Position numbers and translations under genes: made by a program. From Senimuribacter sp049852125 (GTDB taxonomy: Bacteria > Bacillota > Clostridia > Peptostreptococcales > Anaerovoracaceae), in assembly GCF_049852125.1 (NCBI RefSeq), contig NZ_CP187532.1:682001-746000 (forward strand): DNA of 64,000 nt, read 5' to 3'. Positions 8,602 to 17,489 of the stretch are shown piece after piece; the stretch's first letter is position 1; every line of letters begins with the position of its first letter. Under the pieces are notes generated by a model. It was not told where the DNA came from, made no database searches, and worked only from the letters and a program-made list of their open reading frames with translations.

Positions 8602-9990
8602 ATGAAAAAGAAAAAGCTGTCTGTACCGCACGTATATATTATTTTGCTTGCACTCATATTACTTTGCGGTCTTTTAACCTATGTGATTCCAGCAGGACAG
8701 TATGACATGACGGAAGTAAACGGCAGAAGTGTGGTCGACTCGTCTACCTACCATACGATTGAACAGACGCCTGTAACGCCTATGTCCATGTTGACCTCTA
8801 TTTCCAGAGGATTGCAGGAAAGCGCGCAGATTATATTTTTTATCTTTATCGTTGGCGGAGCGATTGCGGTAATCCAATCGACAGGAGCTATCGAAGCAGC
8901 TATTGGAAAAGTGGCCATTGCACTGAGGGGAAAGGATATTTTGATTATACCGATCTCTCTGCTGATCTTTGGTCTCGGCGGGGCAATCTTCGGAATGGGT
9001 GAGGAAACGATTCCTTTGGTCCCTATCTTTGTATCCCTGTGCATCGCAATGAGATATGACTCAATTACTGGAGCGGCGTTGATTCTCTGCGGCGGAGCAA
9101 TTGGCTTTGCGGGAGAGATGATGAATCCTTTCGCACTGCAGGTCGCGCAGGGAATCGCAGGCTTGCCTGCGTTATCCGGAATGTGGTTTCGCGCAATCAT
9201 CTTCTCTGTTTTTCTGGTCGTAACGGTGGCTTGGATTATGCGCTATGCCAGAAGGATCAAGGCGACGCCTACCCTTTCTCCTATGTACGAGTTTGACAGA
9301 ACCAGAGAGGATGTTTTGAACTTAGACGATTTACCACCTTTCGGGTTTCGAGAAAAGATAATTATTGCAGTCTTCTTTGCAGCAGTTGCAATCATGGTCT
9401 TCGGTGTGATAAAATGGGGATGGTATATGGATGAGATTGCCGCGGTATTTCTGGCAGCCTCTATCATCTGCGCGATTGTTGGTAAAGTTGGATTTAACCG
9501 ATATGCTATTGAACTTGGAAAAGGTATGGCGGATATCTGTTCCGGCGCGTTGGTAGTTGGTTTTGCGAGAGCAATCGTAATCGTGTTGGAGGAAGGAAAT
9601 ATTCTGCACGTTATTCTTCATGGCGCGGCAGGTATTTTGGAAACTTTGCCTGCAGCGTTGTCAGCGTTCGGTATGTATGTGTTCCAGTGTCTTCTCAATT
9701 TTGTCATCGTATCGGGTTCAGGTCAGGCAGCAGTAACCATGCCGATTATGGCTCCTTTATCTGACCTGGTAGATGTAACGAGACAGACCGCAGTAGTAGC
9801 ATTTTCTATTGGCAATGGCTTATCTAATATTCTGACGCCGGTATCCGGTGTGCTGATGGCAAGTCTTGCTCTGGCAAAGATTCCATGGGAGAAATTCGCG
9901 AAGTGGCTGTTGCCGCTGATTGGAATTCAATATCTGATTGGAGGCGTCTTCGTCATCATTGTGCAGCTTATAGAGTTTGGACCGTTTTAA
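8602..9990 (+). CDS. YfcC/DcuC-type membrane carrier
   Basis: 462 residues with about 12 hydrophobic segments. The N-terminus (KKLSVPHVYIILLALILLCG, then LTYVIPAGQY) is the hallmark of the YfcC/ArcD-like branch of the C4-dicarboxylate anaerobic carrier superfamily, as are the Gly-rich segments GLGGAIFGMGEETIPLVPIF and SGSGQAAVTMPIMAPLSDL. Family members carry amino acids, dipeptides or organic acids; the substrate here is not known. It is followed after 12 bp by an amidohydrolase gene, so the carrier probably imports, or exports the product of, that enzyme's substrate. Confidence 0.85.
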   Translation: MKKKKLSVPHVYIILLALILLCGLLTYVIPAGQYDMTEVNGRSVVDSSTYHTIEQTPVTPMSMLTSISRGLQESAQIIFFIFIVGGAIAVIQSTGAIEAAIGKVAIALRGKDILIIPISLLIFGLGGAIFGMGEETIPLVPIFVSLCIAMRYDSITGAALILCGGAIGFAGEMMNPFALQVAQGIAGLPALSGMWFRAIIFSVFLVVTVAWIMRYARRIKATPTLSPMYEFDRTREDVLNLDDLPPFGFREKIIIAVFFAAVAIMVFGVIKWGWYMDEIAAVFLAASIICAIVGKVGFNRYAIELGKGMADICSGALVVGFARAIVIVLEEGNILHVILHGAAGILETLPAALSAFGMYVFQCLLNFVIVSGSGQAAVTMPIMAPLSDLVDVTRQTAVVAFSIGNGLSNILTPVSGVLMASLALAKIPWEKFAKWLLPLIGIQYLIGGVFVIIVQLIEFGPF

Positions 9991-10002
9991 CAGAAAGGAA
10001 AT

Positions 10003-11427
10003 ATGATGAAATACGATTTATTATTGATCAACGGAACGATTATTACTGTAGATGATGAAAATCGCGTAATACCTGACGGCTATATTGCGGTGAAGAATCA
10101 GTGCATCGCGGCCATAGGAGAAATGAAGGAACTTCAGGGCGTTTCAGATGCTGAAAGAGTGATGGATATGCAGGGACATGCCATTTTGCCGGGACTGATC
10201 GACGCCCATGGGCATGGCGGTCATTGCTTGATCCGAACGCTTGGAGAGCATTATGACGCTCAGTGGGACGCTATGGCAGAACATATTTATTATTTCTGTG
10301 TGGATGAAGATTTCTGGTATAATGAAGCTATGTTGGCCGCCAGCGAGAGAATTAAATTTGGTACGACAACCGCGGTATCTATGATTGGAAGTACGCCGAG
10401 AGTGGATTCAATAGAAGCTGTTGAGGCGAACCTGGCTGGTTCGGCAGAGGTAGGCATCAGGCAATTTTCAGGAATCGGGTTTGCTGACGGCCCTTGGCCT
10501 AAGACGGCAAGACAGTATAAAAAGGATGGAAGCTTTGTAGATGTGAAAGTTTCTCTGGAGGACGCTGCTGCAGTAACAGAGGCTTCAGTAAAAGAGCTGC
10601 GCGGCAAGTATCCCCGTGCTACAGCTATTGTCGCTCCCGGCCGAATGGGGCGTAGGCCTGAGATGAACGATGAAGAAAATATTTTTCAAAATAAAGCGAT
10701 GGCAAGAATTGCTGGCGACTACGGCGTACCACTTCATACTCACGCCTTTGGGGGCGATGTGAAGTTTATGCATGAAACCAGTCCCGAAGTATTAACACCT
10801 GCTATATCGCTTTCGCACAGCACAGGCTATAGTGATGAGGAAATGGATATATTGAAAGAAACCGGCGCTTTTGTCATTCACGGGCCAACGACATATTCCA
10901 ATGTGATGGGACATTGTAAGGTTGTAGAGATGTTGGAGAGGGGTATTAATCTGGCAGTGGTTACCGACGGAACTGCACCGGATCGAAGTTATGATCTTTG
11001 GAGAGATATGAAAAATGTACAGCTGTTGCAGCGGTATCGGAAAAAGGATAATGGCTTCATACCTTGCGGCCTTGCCTTGCGTCTTGTAACTATTGAGCCT
11101 GCCAAACTGCTGGGTATCGATCATATGACAGGTTCCTTGGAGGTTGGTAAAAAAGCGGATATCATTACGGTGAATGTTATGCAGCCGCATTTGGCGCCGT
11201 TTAAGGTGATGCCGATACAGCGTCTGGTGTATCACGCTATGGGTCAGGACGTTGACAATGTAATCATTGAAGGTGAAATTGTGATGGAAAACAGGGTACT
11301 GACGAGAATTGATGAAAGCAAAATGTTTGCAGAGGCAGAGAAATCCTTTGATCTTATGCTACAGAGATTAGGAAGGAAAGATGTTTTAGAAAATCCAAAT
11401 TTATATAGCTTAAACCAATATGAGTAA
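10003..11427 (+). CDS. Metal-dependent amidohydrolase (cytosine/guanine deaminase-like, Atz/Trz branch)
   Basis: 474 residues of the amidohydrolase superfamily: a small beta-sandwich at both ends and a TIM barrel with metal ligands. Visible motifs are LIDAHGHGGHCLIR (HxH, about residues 66-72), LHTHAF (about 243), ISLSHSTGYS (about 266) and AVVTDGTAPDRS (the metal-binding Asp, about 324). The C-terminal part has LEVGKKADIITVN, which restores the sandwich domain as in deaminases and chlorohydrolases. The reaction is probably removal of an amino or other group from a heterocycle or hydrolysis of a cyclic amide; the substrate cannot be read. Operon with the upstream carrier. Confidence 0.85.
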   Translation: MMKYDLLLINGTIITVDDENRVIPDGYIAVKNQCIAAIGEMKELQGVSDAERVMDMQGHAILPGLIDAHGHGGHCLIRTLGEHYDAQWDAMAEHIYYFCVDEDFWYNEAMLAASERIKFGTTTAVSMIGSTPRVDSIEAVEANLAGSAEVGIRQFSGIGFADGPWPKTARQYKKDGSFVDVKVSLEDAAAVTEASVKELRGKYPRATAIVAPGRMGRRPEMNDEENIFQNKAMARIAGDYGVPLHTHAFGGDVKFMHETSPEVLTPAISLSHSTGYSDEEMDILKETGAFVIHGPTTYSNVMGHCKVVEMLERGINLAVVTDGTAPDRSYDLWRDMKNVQLLQRYRKKDNGFIPCGLALRLVTIEPAKLLGIDHMTGSLEVGKKADIITVNVMQPHLAPFKVMPIQRLVYHAMGQDVDNVIIEGEIVMENRVLTRIDESKMFAEAEKSFDLMLQRLGRKDVLENPNLYSLNQYE

Positions 11428-11438
11428 AAAGGATAGAC

Positions 11439-11467
11439 GGGTCCAGTGATATGCTGGGCCCTTTTTG
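11439..11467 (+). terminator. Intrinsic terminator after the amidohydrolase
   Basis: GGGTCCAG and CTGGGCCC (one G-U pair) form a stem with a 7-nt loop, followed by TTTTT. Confidence 0.8.
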
Positions 11468-11482
11468 AACGGAGGAAATTAT

Positions 11483-11893
11483 ATGCTACAGTCAATGAGA
11501 AATATAATCGCTATATCGAGAGAAATGGGATATGAAGACTTGACAGCTGTCTTGGAAGCTACTGAAGCAAAACTGAAGGTTCACGCGATAGAGGGGGTAA
11601 GTGTAGGAAATGCGTCTGCGTCAGAAAAGGCTGTACTGTCTTTTGTCTTACGTACAAAGGATGATGCGCTATCGGCAAGCTGTGTGTATTTCCGTGACGA
11701 GGCAAAGATGTATAAGCTGGCGTATTTGCTCAGCAAGGTGCTGCGGGAGGGGGAACGGCGTTGGTATGATAAAATTATTGAGGCTAATTTGGAGTTTAAT
11801 GATATTACGCTAAAAGAGCCGAATTTAGTGACGATGATAAAGCATTTCAATAAGCTGATAAAGAATCCCGTCATTATTTATTTAAAGAAATGA
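11483..11893 (+). CDS. Hypothetical protein, 136 residues
   Basis: Not recognised. It begins at ATG 11483 behind GGAGGA (11471-11476). The protein is mixed alpha/beta in composition, with no Cys pairs and no membrane segment: a helical N-terminus (MLQSMRNIIAISREMGYEDL), a middle that could be strands (EKAVLSFVLRTKDDALSASCVYF), and a basic C-terminus (LIKNPVIIYLKK). Its TGA overlaps the ATG of a half-length EamA transporter, an odd arrangement probably created by a deletion that joined the two. Confidence 0.5.
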   Translation: MLQSMRNIIAISREMGYEDLTAVLEATEAKLKVHAIEGVSVGNASASEKAVLSFVLRTKDDALSASCVYFRDEAKMYKLAYLLSKVLREGERRWYDKIIEANLEFNDITLKEPNLVTMIKHFNKLIKNPVIIYLKK

Positions 11894-12420
11894 CGCTTTT
11901 GAAGGTGAGCGTCATCGCAATCAATATTGCTGGCTGTGTGCTAACAGTGACAGGCGGCAATTTTTCCGCAATACAGTTTTCTATGTACGGCGTCGGTATG
12001 GGGATTCTGGCAGGCTTTTGCTATTCCCTTCTGACCATTTTGGGCACTGTGACCGGGCCTTATCATCCCCTCACGGTGATGTTCTACGGTTTTGTGTTTG
12101 GAACATTGACACTGATCATTTTCGACGGACCGTGGGAGAACCTGGCGGAAGCGGCAAGTCCGTCGCTGCTGCTGGCGGGACTGATGTACGCTCTGGTTCC
12201 GACCATTGGCGCATATTTCTTCTATATGAAAGGTCTTGCGCGTAATCTGGAAACGTCTAAAGTACCGGTGATCGCTTCGGTTGAAACGGTTTTTGCGGCG
12301 CTGATTGGCGCAGCAGTATTCAGTGAATTCATGAATGGTGTGAAGATTGTCGGGGTGATCCTGGTGGTAGGATCCATTGCTATGAGAAGTGTCGGCAAAG
12401 AGACTTCTGTAAATCAATAA
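11890..12420 (+). pseudogene. EamA/DMT transporter, C-terminal half only
   Basis: 176 residues corresponding to the second EamA repeat of a drug/metabolite transporter: five hydrophobic segments ending with VIASVETVFAALIGAAVFSE, the usual 'E-x-v-f-a-l' segment before the last helix. A complete ten-helix relative is present at 12430-13479. The first five helices are missing; in their place is the unrelated 136-residue gene, whose end overlaps this frame by 4 bp. I read this as a remnant after deletion. Some small DMT proteins work as dimers, so function is not excluded. Confidence 0.6.
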
Positions 12421-12429
12421 AGATATCTG

Positions 12430-13479
12430 TTAATCCCGTTCGGACAAATTTGCCCGGACGGGATTTTTTGATAGCAAATGAAAAGGGAAAGTCGTTAAAT
12501 TGAAGGCTTTCCCTTTTGCAGTAAAATGATTAGTTTTGTGTTCCGACCGCTTTATTTTTTTTTTCAGTCTTTCTTCCCTTGACGGAAGCTGCGGAATGAT
12601 AACAGCGATGAAGATTACAACGCAGCCCAACCCTTCCAGCAAGGTAAGCCGTTCGCTCAGAAGCAACGCTCCGAAGATCACGGAGAAAACGGATTCCAAG
12701 CTTAAAATCAGAGACGCCACAGCTGGTTCTTCATCCTGCTGACCAAGGGTCTGACAGGTATAGGCAATACCCGATGAAAAGATGCCGCAATATAAAATCG
12801 GCAGCCAGCAGTCTAAAATGTCTGCAAGTATTGGATTCTCGAAGAGAAACATACATACGATGCCGATGAGACCTGCGGTCAGGAACTGAATGCAGGAGAG
12901 TTTGATACCGTCACATTTCGGAGAAAAATAGTCAACAACCAAAATGTGACAGGAAAAAGCAAAAGAGCAAAGGAGAGTAAATAATTCACCAGTGTGAATA
13001 ACAAAGCCTTCTCCTTTGCCTGCCATGGTCAGCAGGTAGAAGCCGACAGTGCCCATCGCAACACAAGCCCAGATAATCGGTTTTACTTTATGTTTCAGAA
13101 ATAGGCCCAGAATGGGAACAATAACAATATATAAGGAGGTAATAAAACCTGATTTTCCAGCAGTGGTTTCAAAATAAAGACCCAACTGCTGCAATGAGGT
13201 TGCGATGCAAAGCGCGATTCCACAGCGGATACCGCCGATGAGCAGTATCTTTTTTTCTGCGGCAATGTTTTCAGCAGTTTTCTTTTCAACTGATTGATTC
13301 TTATTTAGTGTACTGAAGATGTAGATGATAGGAATCAGAATCAGACCGCCGATAAACATGCGAATGCCGTTATATGTAAACGGTTCCAGAACGGTGCCTG
13401 CTTTTTGAGCAACAAAGGAAGACCCCCATATAATTGCAGTGGTCATCAATAATAAATTGCTACGTAGTTTATTTTTCAT
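12430..13479 (-). CDS. EamA-family (DMT) transporter, full length with abnormal C-terminus
   Basis: 349 residues, ten hydrophobic segments and two EamA repeats: the start KNKLRSNLLLMTTAIIWGSSFVAQKAG and the second-repeat segment SLILSLESVFSVIFGALLLSERLTLLEG are typical. Such proteins move small metabolites or drugs across the cytoplasmic membrane; the substrate is unknown. The last 40 or so residues (after KKKIKRSEHK) do not look like a transporter tail and are translated from two terminator-like hairpins at 12432-12517, so the original stop codon has probably been lost by a small frameshift. In a neighbouring frame a TAA occurs right after that point. Confidence 0.8.
   Translation of the reverse strand: MKNKLRSNLLLMTTAIIWGSSFVAQKAGTVLEPFTYNGIRMFIGGLILIPIIYIFSTLNKNQSVEKKTAENIAAEKKILLIGGIRCGIALCIATSLQQLGLYFETTAGKSGFITSLYIVIVPILGLFLKHKVKPIIWACVAMGTVGFYLLTMAGKGEGFVIHTGELFTLLCSFAFSCHILVVDYFSPKCDGIKLSCIQFLTAGLIGIVCMFLFENPILADILDCWLPILYCGIFSSGIAYTCQTLGQQDEEPAVASLILSLESVFSVIFGALLLSERLTLLEGLGCVVIFIAVIIPQLPSREERLKKKIKRSEHKTNHFTAKGKAFNLTTFPFHLLSKNPVRANLSERD
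12432..12470 (+). terminator. Terminator after the half EamA gene
   Basis: AATCCCGTTCGG and CCGGACGGGATT form a 12-bp stem with one G-U pair, followed by TTTTTG. It also lies inside the 3' end of the minus-strand EamA frame. Confidence 0.75.
12481..12517 (-). terminator. Terminator-like hairpin inside the EamA frame
   Basis: AAAAGGGAAAG and CTTTCCCTTTT form an 11-bp stem. Read on the minus strand it would terminate the EamA transcript, which supports a shorter original coding region. Confidence 0.55.
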
Positions 13480-14043
13480 AAAATGTCCTTTTAATTGATT
13501 TATTTTGATTTATCATACCAAAGGGGCGTGTTTTCGCGTTGCGATCGATGTGTGGTTGGTGTGTTTTTGCCGTGAAAATACATAAAGACAGAAATTGTTT
13601 TCGCTGTATACTATACTAAAAGCGTTGTATTATCATAACGATGACAGATGGTACAAATACCAGATGAAAACTAGATTTCAACAGTGAAAGCTTTGTATGA
13701 AGTGTCAGAAAGAAGGTTCCGGCATAAATTTTTTGCTTTCGTGTGCTTGCCTCGCTAACCTTCCCCACGGCAAACGCACGAAAACAAACTTCTATCGGGA
13801 GAAACAGCGGTCAGAAGAATCTGCTCCATCTTCGTTTGTCTACTTGACGGGTAGCAGTTCAGTTCCAACCTCCGGCAGCGATGTGCGGGATACATCATAG
13901 CAAAATTGTAAATGGACAATTTTCATGCCTTTGCAGTGCGGCTTTCTTTCCTTTTATTGACTAATCCTGCCTATCTGTGGTATCCTAAAAGATAGAAACT
14001 GCCTCGCCCCATTCGGCGCAGGAGACGAAAGGAATGAATAGAA
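13480..14043. other. 564-bp intergenic region without a recognised gene
   Basis: It holds the divergent promoter area of the EamA gene (low side) and the metG promoter (high side). A 67-codon open frame at 13697-13900 has no ribosome-binding site and an unusual composition, and I do not support it as a gene. No T-box (AGGGTGG), S-box or other riboswitch signature could be found before metG. Confidence 0.5.
13957..13986 (+). promoter_or_regulatory. Promoter of metG
   Basis: TTGACT (13957-13962) and TATCCT (13981-13986) with 18-bp spacing, 57 bp before the start codon. Confidence 0.55.
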
Positions 14044-15969
14044 ATGACTGAGAAAAAGGGAACTTATTACATTACGACCCCGATTTATTATCCGAGCTCA
14101 AACCTTCATATAGGACACACATACTGTACTGTAATGGCGGACGCCATGGCCAGATTCAAGAGACTTTCCGGCTACGATGTGCGCTTTTTGACAGGAACAG
14201 ATGAGCATGGACAGAAAATCCAGACCATTGCAGAGGAAAAAGGCGTCAGCCCGCAGGAATACGTGGACGGTGTGGTTGCCGGCATCAAGGAACTGTGGAA
14301 GACCATGGAAATTTCCTATGATGATTTTATCAGAACCACCGAGGACCGGCACGTGAAACGGGTGCAGGCGATGTTCAATAAAATGTACGAAAAAGGCGAC
14401 ATCTATAAAGGCGAGTACGAAGGACTTTATTGTACGCCGTGCGAATCCTTCTGGACGGAGAGCCAGCTTGTGGACGGCTGCTGTCCGGACTGCGGAAGAC
14501 CAGTGCAGAAAGCCAAGGAGGAAGCCTATTTCTTTAAACTTTCCAAATATCAGGACAGGCTGATCGACCTTCTGGAAAATACTCATTTCCTGGAACCAGA
14601 AACCAGAAGAAACGAAATGCTTGGTTTTATCCGGCAGGGACTTGACGATTTGTGCATTTCCCGCTCCACCTTTGACTGGGGCATTCAGGTGCCTATCGAC
14701 GAAAAGCATGTCATCTATGTATGGCTGGACGCTCTTTCAAACTATATCACGGCGCTGGGCTATCCGGATGATCCGGAACTTTTCGAAAAATACTGGCCCG
14801 CTGAGGTGCATTTAGTAGGGAAAGAAATCGTGCGTTTCCACTCGATCATTTGGCCGGCAATGCTGATGTCTTTAGATTTGCCGATTCCAAAACAGGTGCT
14901 GGGTCACGGCTGGCTGCTTCTTGAAGGCGGCAAGATGAGCAAGTCCAAGGGCAATGTAGTCGATCCGGTGAAGCTCATTGACCGTTATGGCATCGACGCG
15001 CTGAAATACTTCCTGCTGCGGGAGTACACTTTTGGACAGGACGGCGTCTTCACCAACGAAGTGATGTTGAAACGGATGAACTATGACCTTGCCAACGACC
15101 TTGGAAATCTGGTATCTAGAACGGCTTCCATGATCGAAAAATATTGCAGCGGCGTGGTGCCGGAAAGCAACACGGAAGACGATATCGACAAGGATCTGAA
15201 AGCCATCGCAACTGGCGCGGCCTCCAAGGTGGAAGCACAGATGGACAAGTTCGCGTTCAATATGGCGCTGGAAGAAATCTGGATTCTTGTCAGACGCGCC
15301 AATAAATATATCGACGAGAAAGTGCCATGGATTCTGGCAAAGGACGAAGCAAAGAAGCCGGAACTGGATACCTGCCTGCATAACCTGGCGGAATCCCTGC
15401 GTATCATTTCCATTTTGATTCATCCGTTTATGCATACCACTTCTGAAAAAATCAGAAAGCAGATGGGTCTGTGGTACGCGGATGTGGTCTGGGAAGACGC
15501 GTTCACCTTTGATATGATGTATCAGGAACAGGTGAAGAAGGGCGAAGCCATCTTCCCGAGATTGGACATCGAAAAGGAACTGGCGGAGCTTGATGCGATG
15601 CAGAAGGCAGGCGCAGAGCCAGAGGAAGAAAATATTCCGCTGGAGCTGAAGCCGGAAATCGAATATGATGATTTTGACAAGATTGATTTCCGTGTAGGTT
15701 TGATTGAAAAGGCGGAAAAGCATCCGAAAGCAGATAAACTCCTGGTGTTCCAGATCAAGATGGGCACCGAGCGCCGTCAGATTATCTCCGGCGTTGCCGA
15801 GGACTTTACACCGGAAGAAATGGTGGGCAAGAAGGTAATCATCGTTGCCAACCTGAAACCGCGGAAGCTGCGGGGTCTTGAGTCCAAAGGCATGATTATG
15901 TTCGCCGAAAATGGCGAGCGTTGTGAAATTGTCACTACCATTGCCGAAGACGGCGTAGTTGTAGATTAA
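14044..15969 (+). CDS. metG: Methionyl-tRNA synthetase with C-terminal tRNA-binding domain
   Basis: 641 residues; charges tRNA-Met with methionine in the cytosol. Class I motifs: SSNLHIGHTY (HIGH, about residues 19-28) and GGKMSKSKGNVVDP (KMSKS, about 299). A zinc knuckle with two Cys pairs (CTPCESFW ... CCPDCGRP, about 130-157) sits in the connective domain. The anticodon-binding helices follow, and about residues 540-641 form the EMAP/Trbp111-type tRNA-binding domain (FDKIDFRVGLIEKAEKHPKADKL start), which also dimerises. Length is that of the usual Firmicute enzyme. Ribosome-binding site is AAAGGAATG-like, with ATG at 14044. Confidence 0.97.
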   Translation: MTEKKGTYYITTPIYYPSSNLHIGHTYCTVMADAMARFKRLSGYDVRFLTGTDEHGQKIQTIAEEKGVSPQEYVDGVVAGIKELWKTMEISYDDFIRTTEDRHVKRVQAMFNKMYEKGDIYKGEYEGLYCTPCESFWTESQLVDGCCPDCGRPVQKAKEEAYFFKLSKYQDRLIDLLENTHFLEPETRRNEMLGFIRQGLDDLCISRSTFDWGIQVPIDEKHVIYVWLDALSNYITALGYPDDPELFEKYWPAEVHLVGKEIVRFHSIIWPAMLMSLDLPIPKQVLGHGWLLLEGGKMSKSKGNVVDPVKLIDRYGIDALKYFLLREYTFGQDGVFTNEVMLKRMNYDLANDLGNLVSRTASMIEKYCSGVVPESNTEDDIDKDLKAIATGAASKVEAQMDKFAFNMALEEIWILVRRANKYIDEKVPWILAKDEAKKPELDTCLHNLAESLRIISILIHPFMHTTSEKIRKQMGLWYADVVWEDAFTFDMMYQEQVKKGEAIFPRLDIEKELAELDAMQKAGAEPEEENIPLELKPEIEYDDFDKIDFRVGLIEKAEKHPKADKLLVFQIKMGTERRQIISGVAEDFTPEEMVGKKVIIVANLKPRKLRGLESKGMIMFAENGERCEIVTTIAEDGVVVD

Positions 15970-16027
15970 ATCATAAAATGATGATGGGAAGTTCGCGTAT
16001 TTCCTGTTTTTGAGAGGAGAATCAAAT

Positions 16028-16873
16028 ATGGCAATTTTGTATTTTTCTGATGTTTTGAAAAAAGTTGGGATTGATCCGGCAAAGGTGAAATTGATTCGCC
16101 ACTCTGTAGCAAGTGCACAGTTTAAACCTTGCTATGAAAATAAAATGGTTTGGGAATATACGAGAGTACAGAATCAAACGTTCAGTAAAGGGTATGATTA
16201 TTGGGCGGTATTTATTAGCGCGCAAAGCACGCTTGCCAGATTTTATGCACTTTATCATGTGGACGGATGTGTACCTGCAACACCCGATTTGATGCCGCCG
16301 GGATTTCCTCATAAAGATTGGTTTGAGGGAACGCTTGGATATTTTAACTTAGAACCTGTCAATCTGTTAAGAGATTATGAGAATAGAATGCTTATCGAGT
16401 GGGGCAGAGGTACGCTGGCCTGGCATCAGAAAGGAACGACAGAAAAACCAATCGTTGCAATTCAGGCAGATGAGAAAAAGGTATTTGCGGGTTTTGAAAA
16501 TTTAGTGCTGTCTTTTGATGAATTGGAAGAAATTATAAAGGATGAGATTTCTTATGAGGCATGGCACACAGCATTGCGTTCAGTCTATGGTGTGTATTTG
16601 ATTGTTGACGTAGAGTCAGGATTGCAATATGTAGGATCAGCATGCGGTGAAAATGGTCTTCTGGGAAGATGGAAGGAATACGTATTTACAAAGGATGGTG
16701 GTAATAAGAAAATGAGAGAATTGCTGCAGGTGGAACCGGAAAGATATCATAATTTCCAATTCTCTGTATTGGAGATTTTGCCAAAATCAAAATCCCCGGC
16801 TGAAGTGCTTCGTATGGAGACCCTTTATAAGGAAAAACTTTTAACAAGGGAATTCGGATTAAACGATAACTAA
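16028..16873 (+). CDS. Lone GIY-YIG nuclease-domain protein
   Basis: 281 residues. The C-terminal part from about residue 185 is a GIY-YIG fold: GVYLIVDVESGLQYVGSACG gives the 'GVY...YVG' pair, followed by LLGRWKEYV with the conserved Arg, and a Glu in the RMETLYKEKLL segment. The N-terminal 180 residues (YWAVFISAQSTLARFYALYHV, then WGRGTLAWHQKG) are a different, unrecognised domain, perhaps for target recognition. I choose ATG 16028 behind GAGAGGAG over the upstream frame start. It stands alone between metG and tatD. A role in defence or DNA repair is possible but not shown. Confidence 0.75.
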   Translation: MAILYFSDVLKKVGIDPAKVKLIRHSVASAQFKPCYENKMVWEYTRVQNQTFSKGYDYWAVFISAQSTLARFYALYHVDGCVPATPDLMPPGFPHKDWFEGTLGYFNLEPVNLLRDYENRMLIEWGRGTLAWHQKGTTEKPIVAIQADEKKVFAGFENLVLSFDELEEIIKDEISYEAWHTALRSVYGVYLIVDVESGLQYVGSACGENGLLGRWKEYVFTKDGGNKKMRELLQVEPERYHNFQFSVLEILPKSKSPAEVLRMETLYKEKLLTREFGLNDN

Positions 16874-16928
16874 TAAAGGGTGATTCTGTGAGAGACTATA
16901 CGTTTTGTCTCAGATTAAGTTGACTGGG

Positions 16929-16974
16929 TGAAACGCAAATGAAACGTAAAAAAATACGTTGCATTTGCGTTTCG
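16929..16974. repeat. Long imperfect hairpin
   Basis: GAAACGCAAATG pairs exactly with CATTTGCGTTTC, and the inner AACGT/ACGTT pairs too, around an A-run. It is not followed by a T-run, so it is not a standard terminator. Function unknown. Confidence 0.6.
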
Positions 16975-17004
16975 CGTATGATACGATAATCGTTATGATT
17001 TGAG

Positions 17005-17037
17005 CAGCCGCATTACTATGTGGCTGTTTTCTTTTTT
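17005..17037 (+). terminator. Intrinsic terminator downstream of the GIY-YIG gene
   Basis: CAGCCGCAT and TATGTGGCTG form a stem, followed by TTTTCTTTTTT. Confidence 0.8.
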
Positions 17038-17436
17038 GCAATTAAAAATAACGATTTTGATATAATTTCCTTAAATAAAAACAACGATTTTGCAGAAAAC
17101 ATCATTTATGAAAAGCTTTTGAACGATAAGCTGCCGGTAGTGTGCTGAGGAACGTTTTTGAGTGATTATTATCTGGAGAATATTAACTTTTGGATGCTTC
17201 TTATATAGCAAAAAGAAACGAGCAACCCGCTATAAGACATGATAAGAATACATTTCAGATTTAGTAAAAACTCCAAGAGAGATAGAATTTACAATCACGG
17301 CAAATGCCAGAAAGTGCAGAAAAGGGGCAGGATTCAAACGGGAGGCGCTGCGCAGCAAATTTAAATCGTTCATGGATCTGCTCAAGTTTTATCTTATGAT
17401 TTTTTCGTATTTACCGTGGCGTATGTTCGAAGCGAC
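17038..17436. other. Intergenic stretch, no supported gene
   Basis: AT-rich and broken by stops. One frame around 17260-17445 stays open for some 55 codons but has no start signal. It may be decayed coding DNA; nothing specific is recognised. Confidence 0.4.
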
Positions 17437-17466
17437 TTGCATATGAGGCTGGCTCCGTGGTACAAT
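17437..17466 (+). promoter_or_regulatory. Promoter of tatD
   Basis: TTGCAT (17437-17442) and TACAAT (17461-17466), 18-bp spacing, 24 bp before the start codon. Confidence 0.65.
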
Positions 17467-17489
17467 GACTAAACGAGGGGAGGCTTTTT

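Noticed and set aside
13697..13900. 67-codon open frame before metG
   Set aside because: No ribosome-binding site, odd composition with many Ser/Thr, and no family likeness.
13600..14040. Possible T-box or S-box riboswitch of metG
   Set aside because: None of the conserved strings (for example AGGGTGG or the S-box core) is present.
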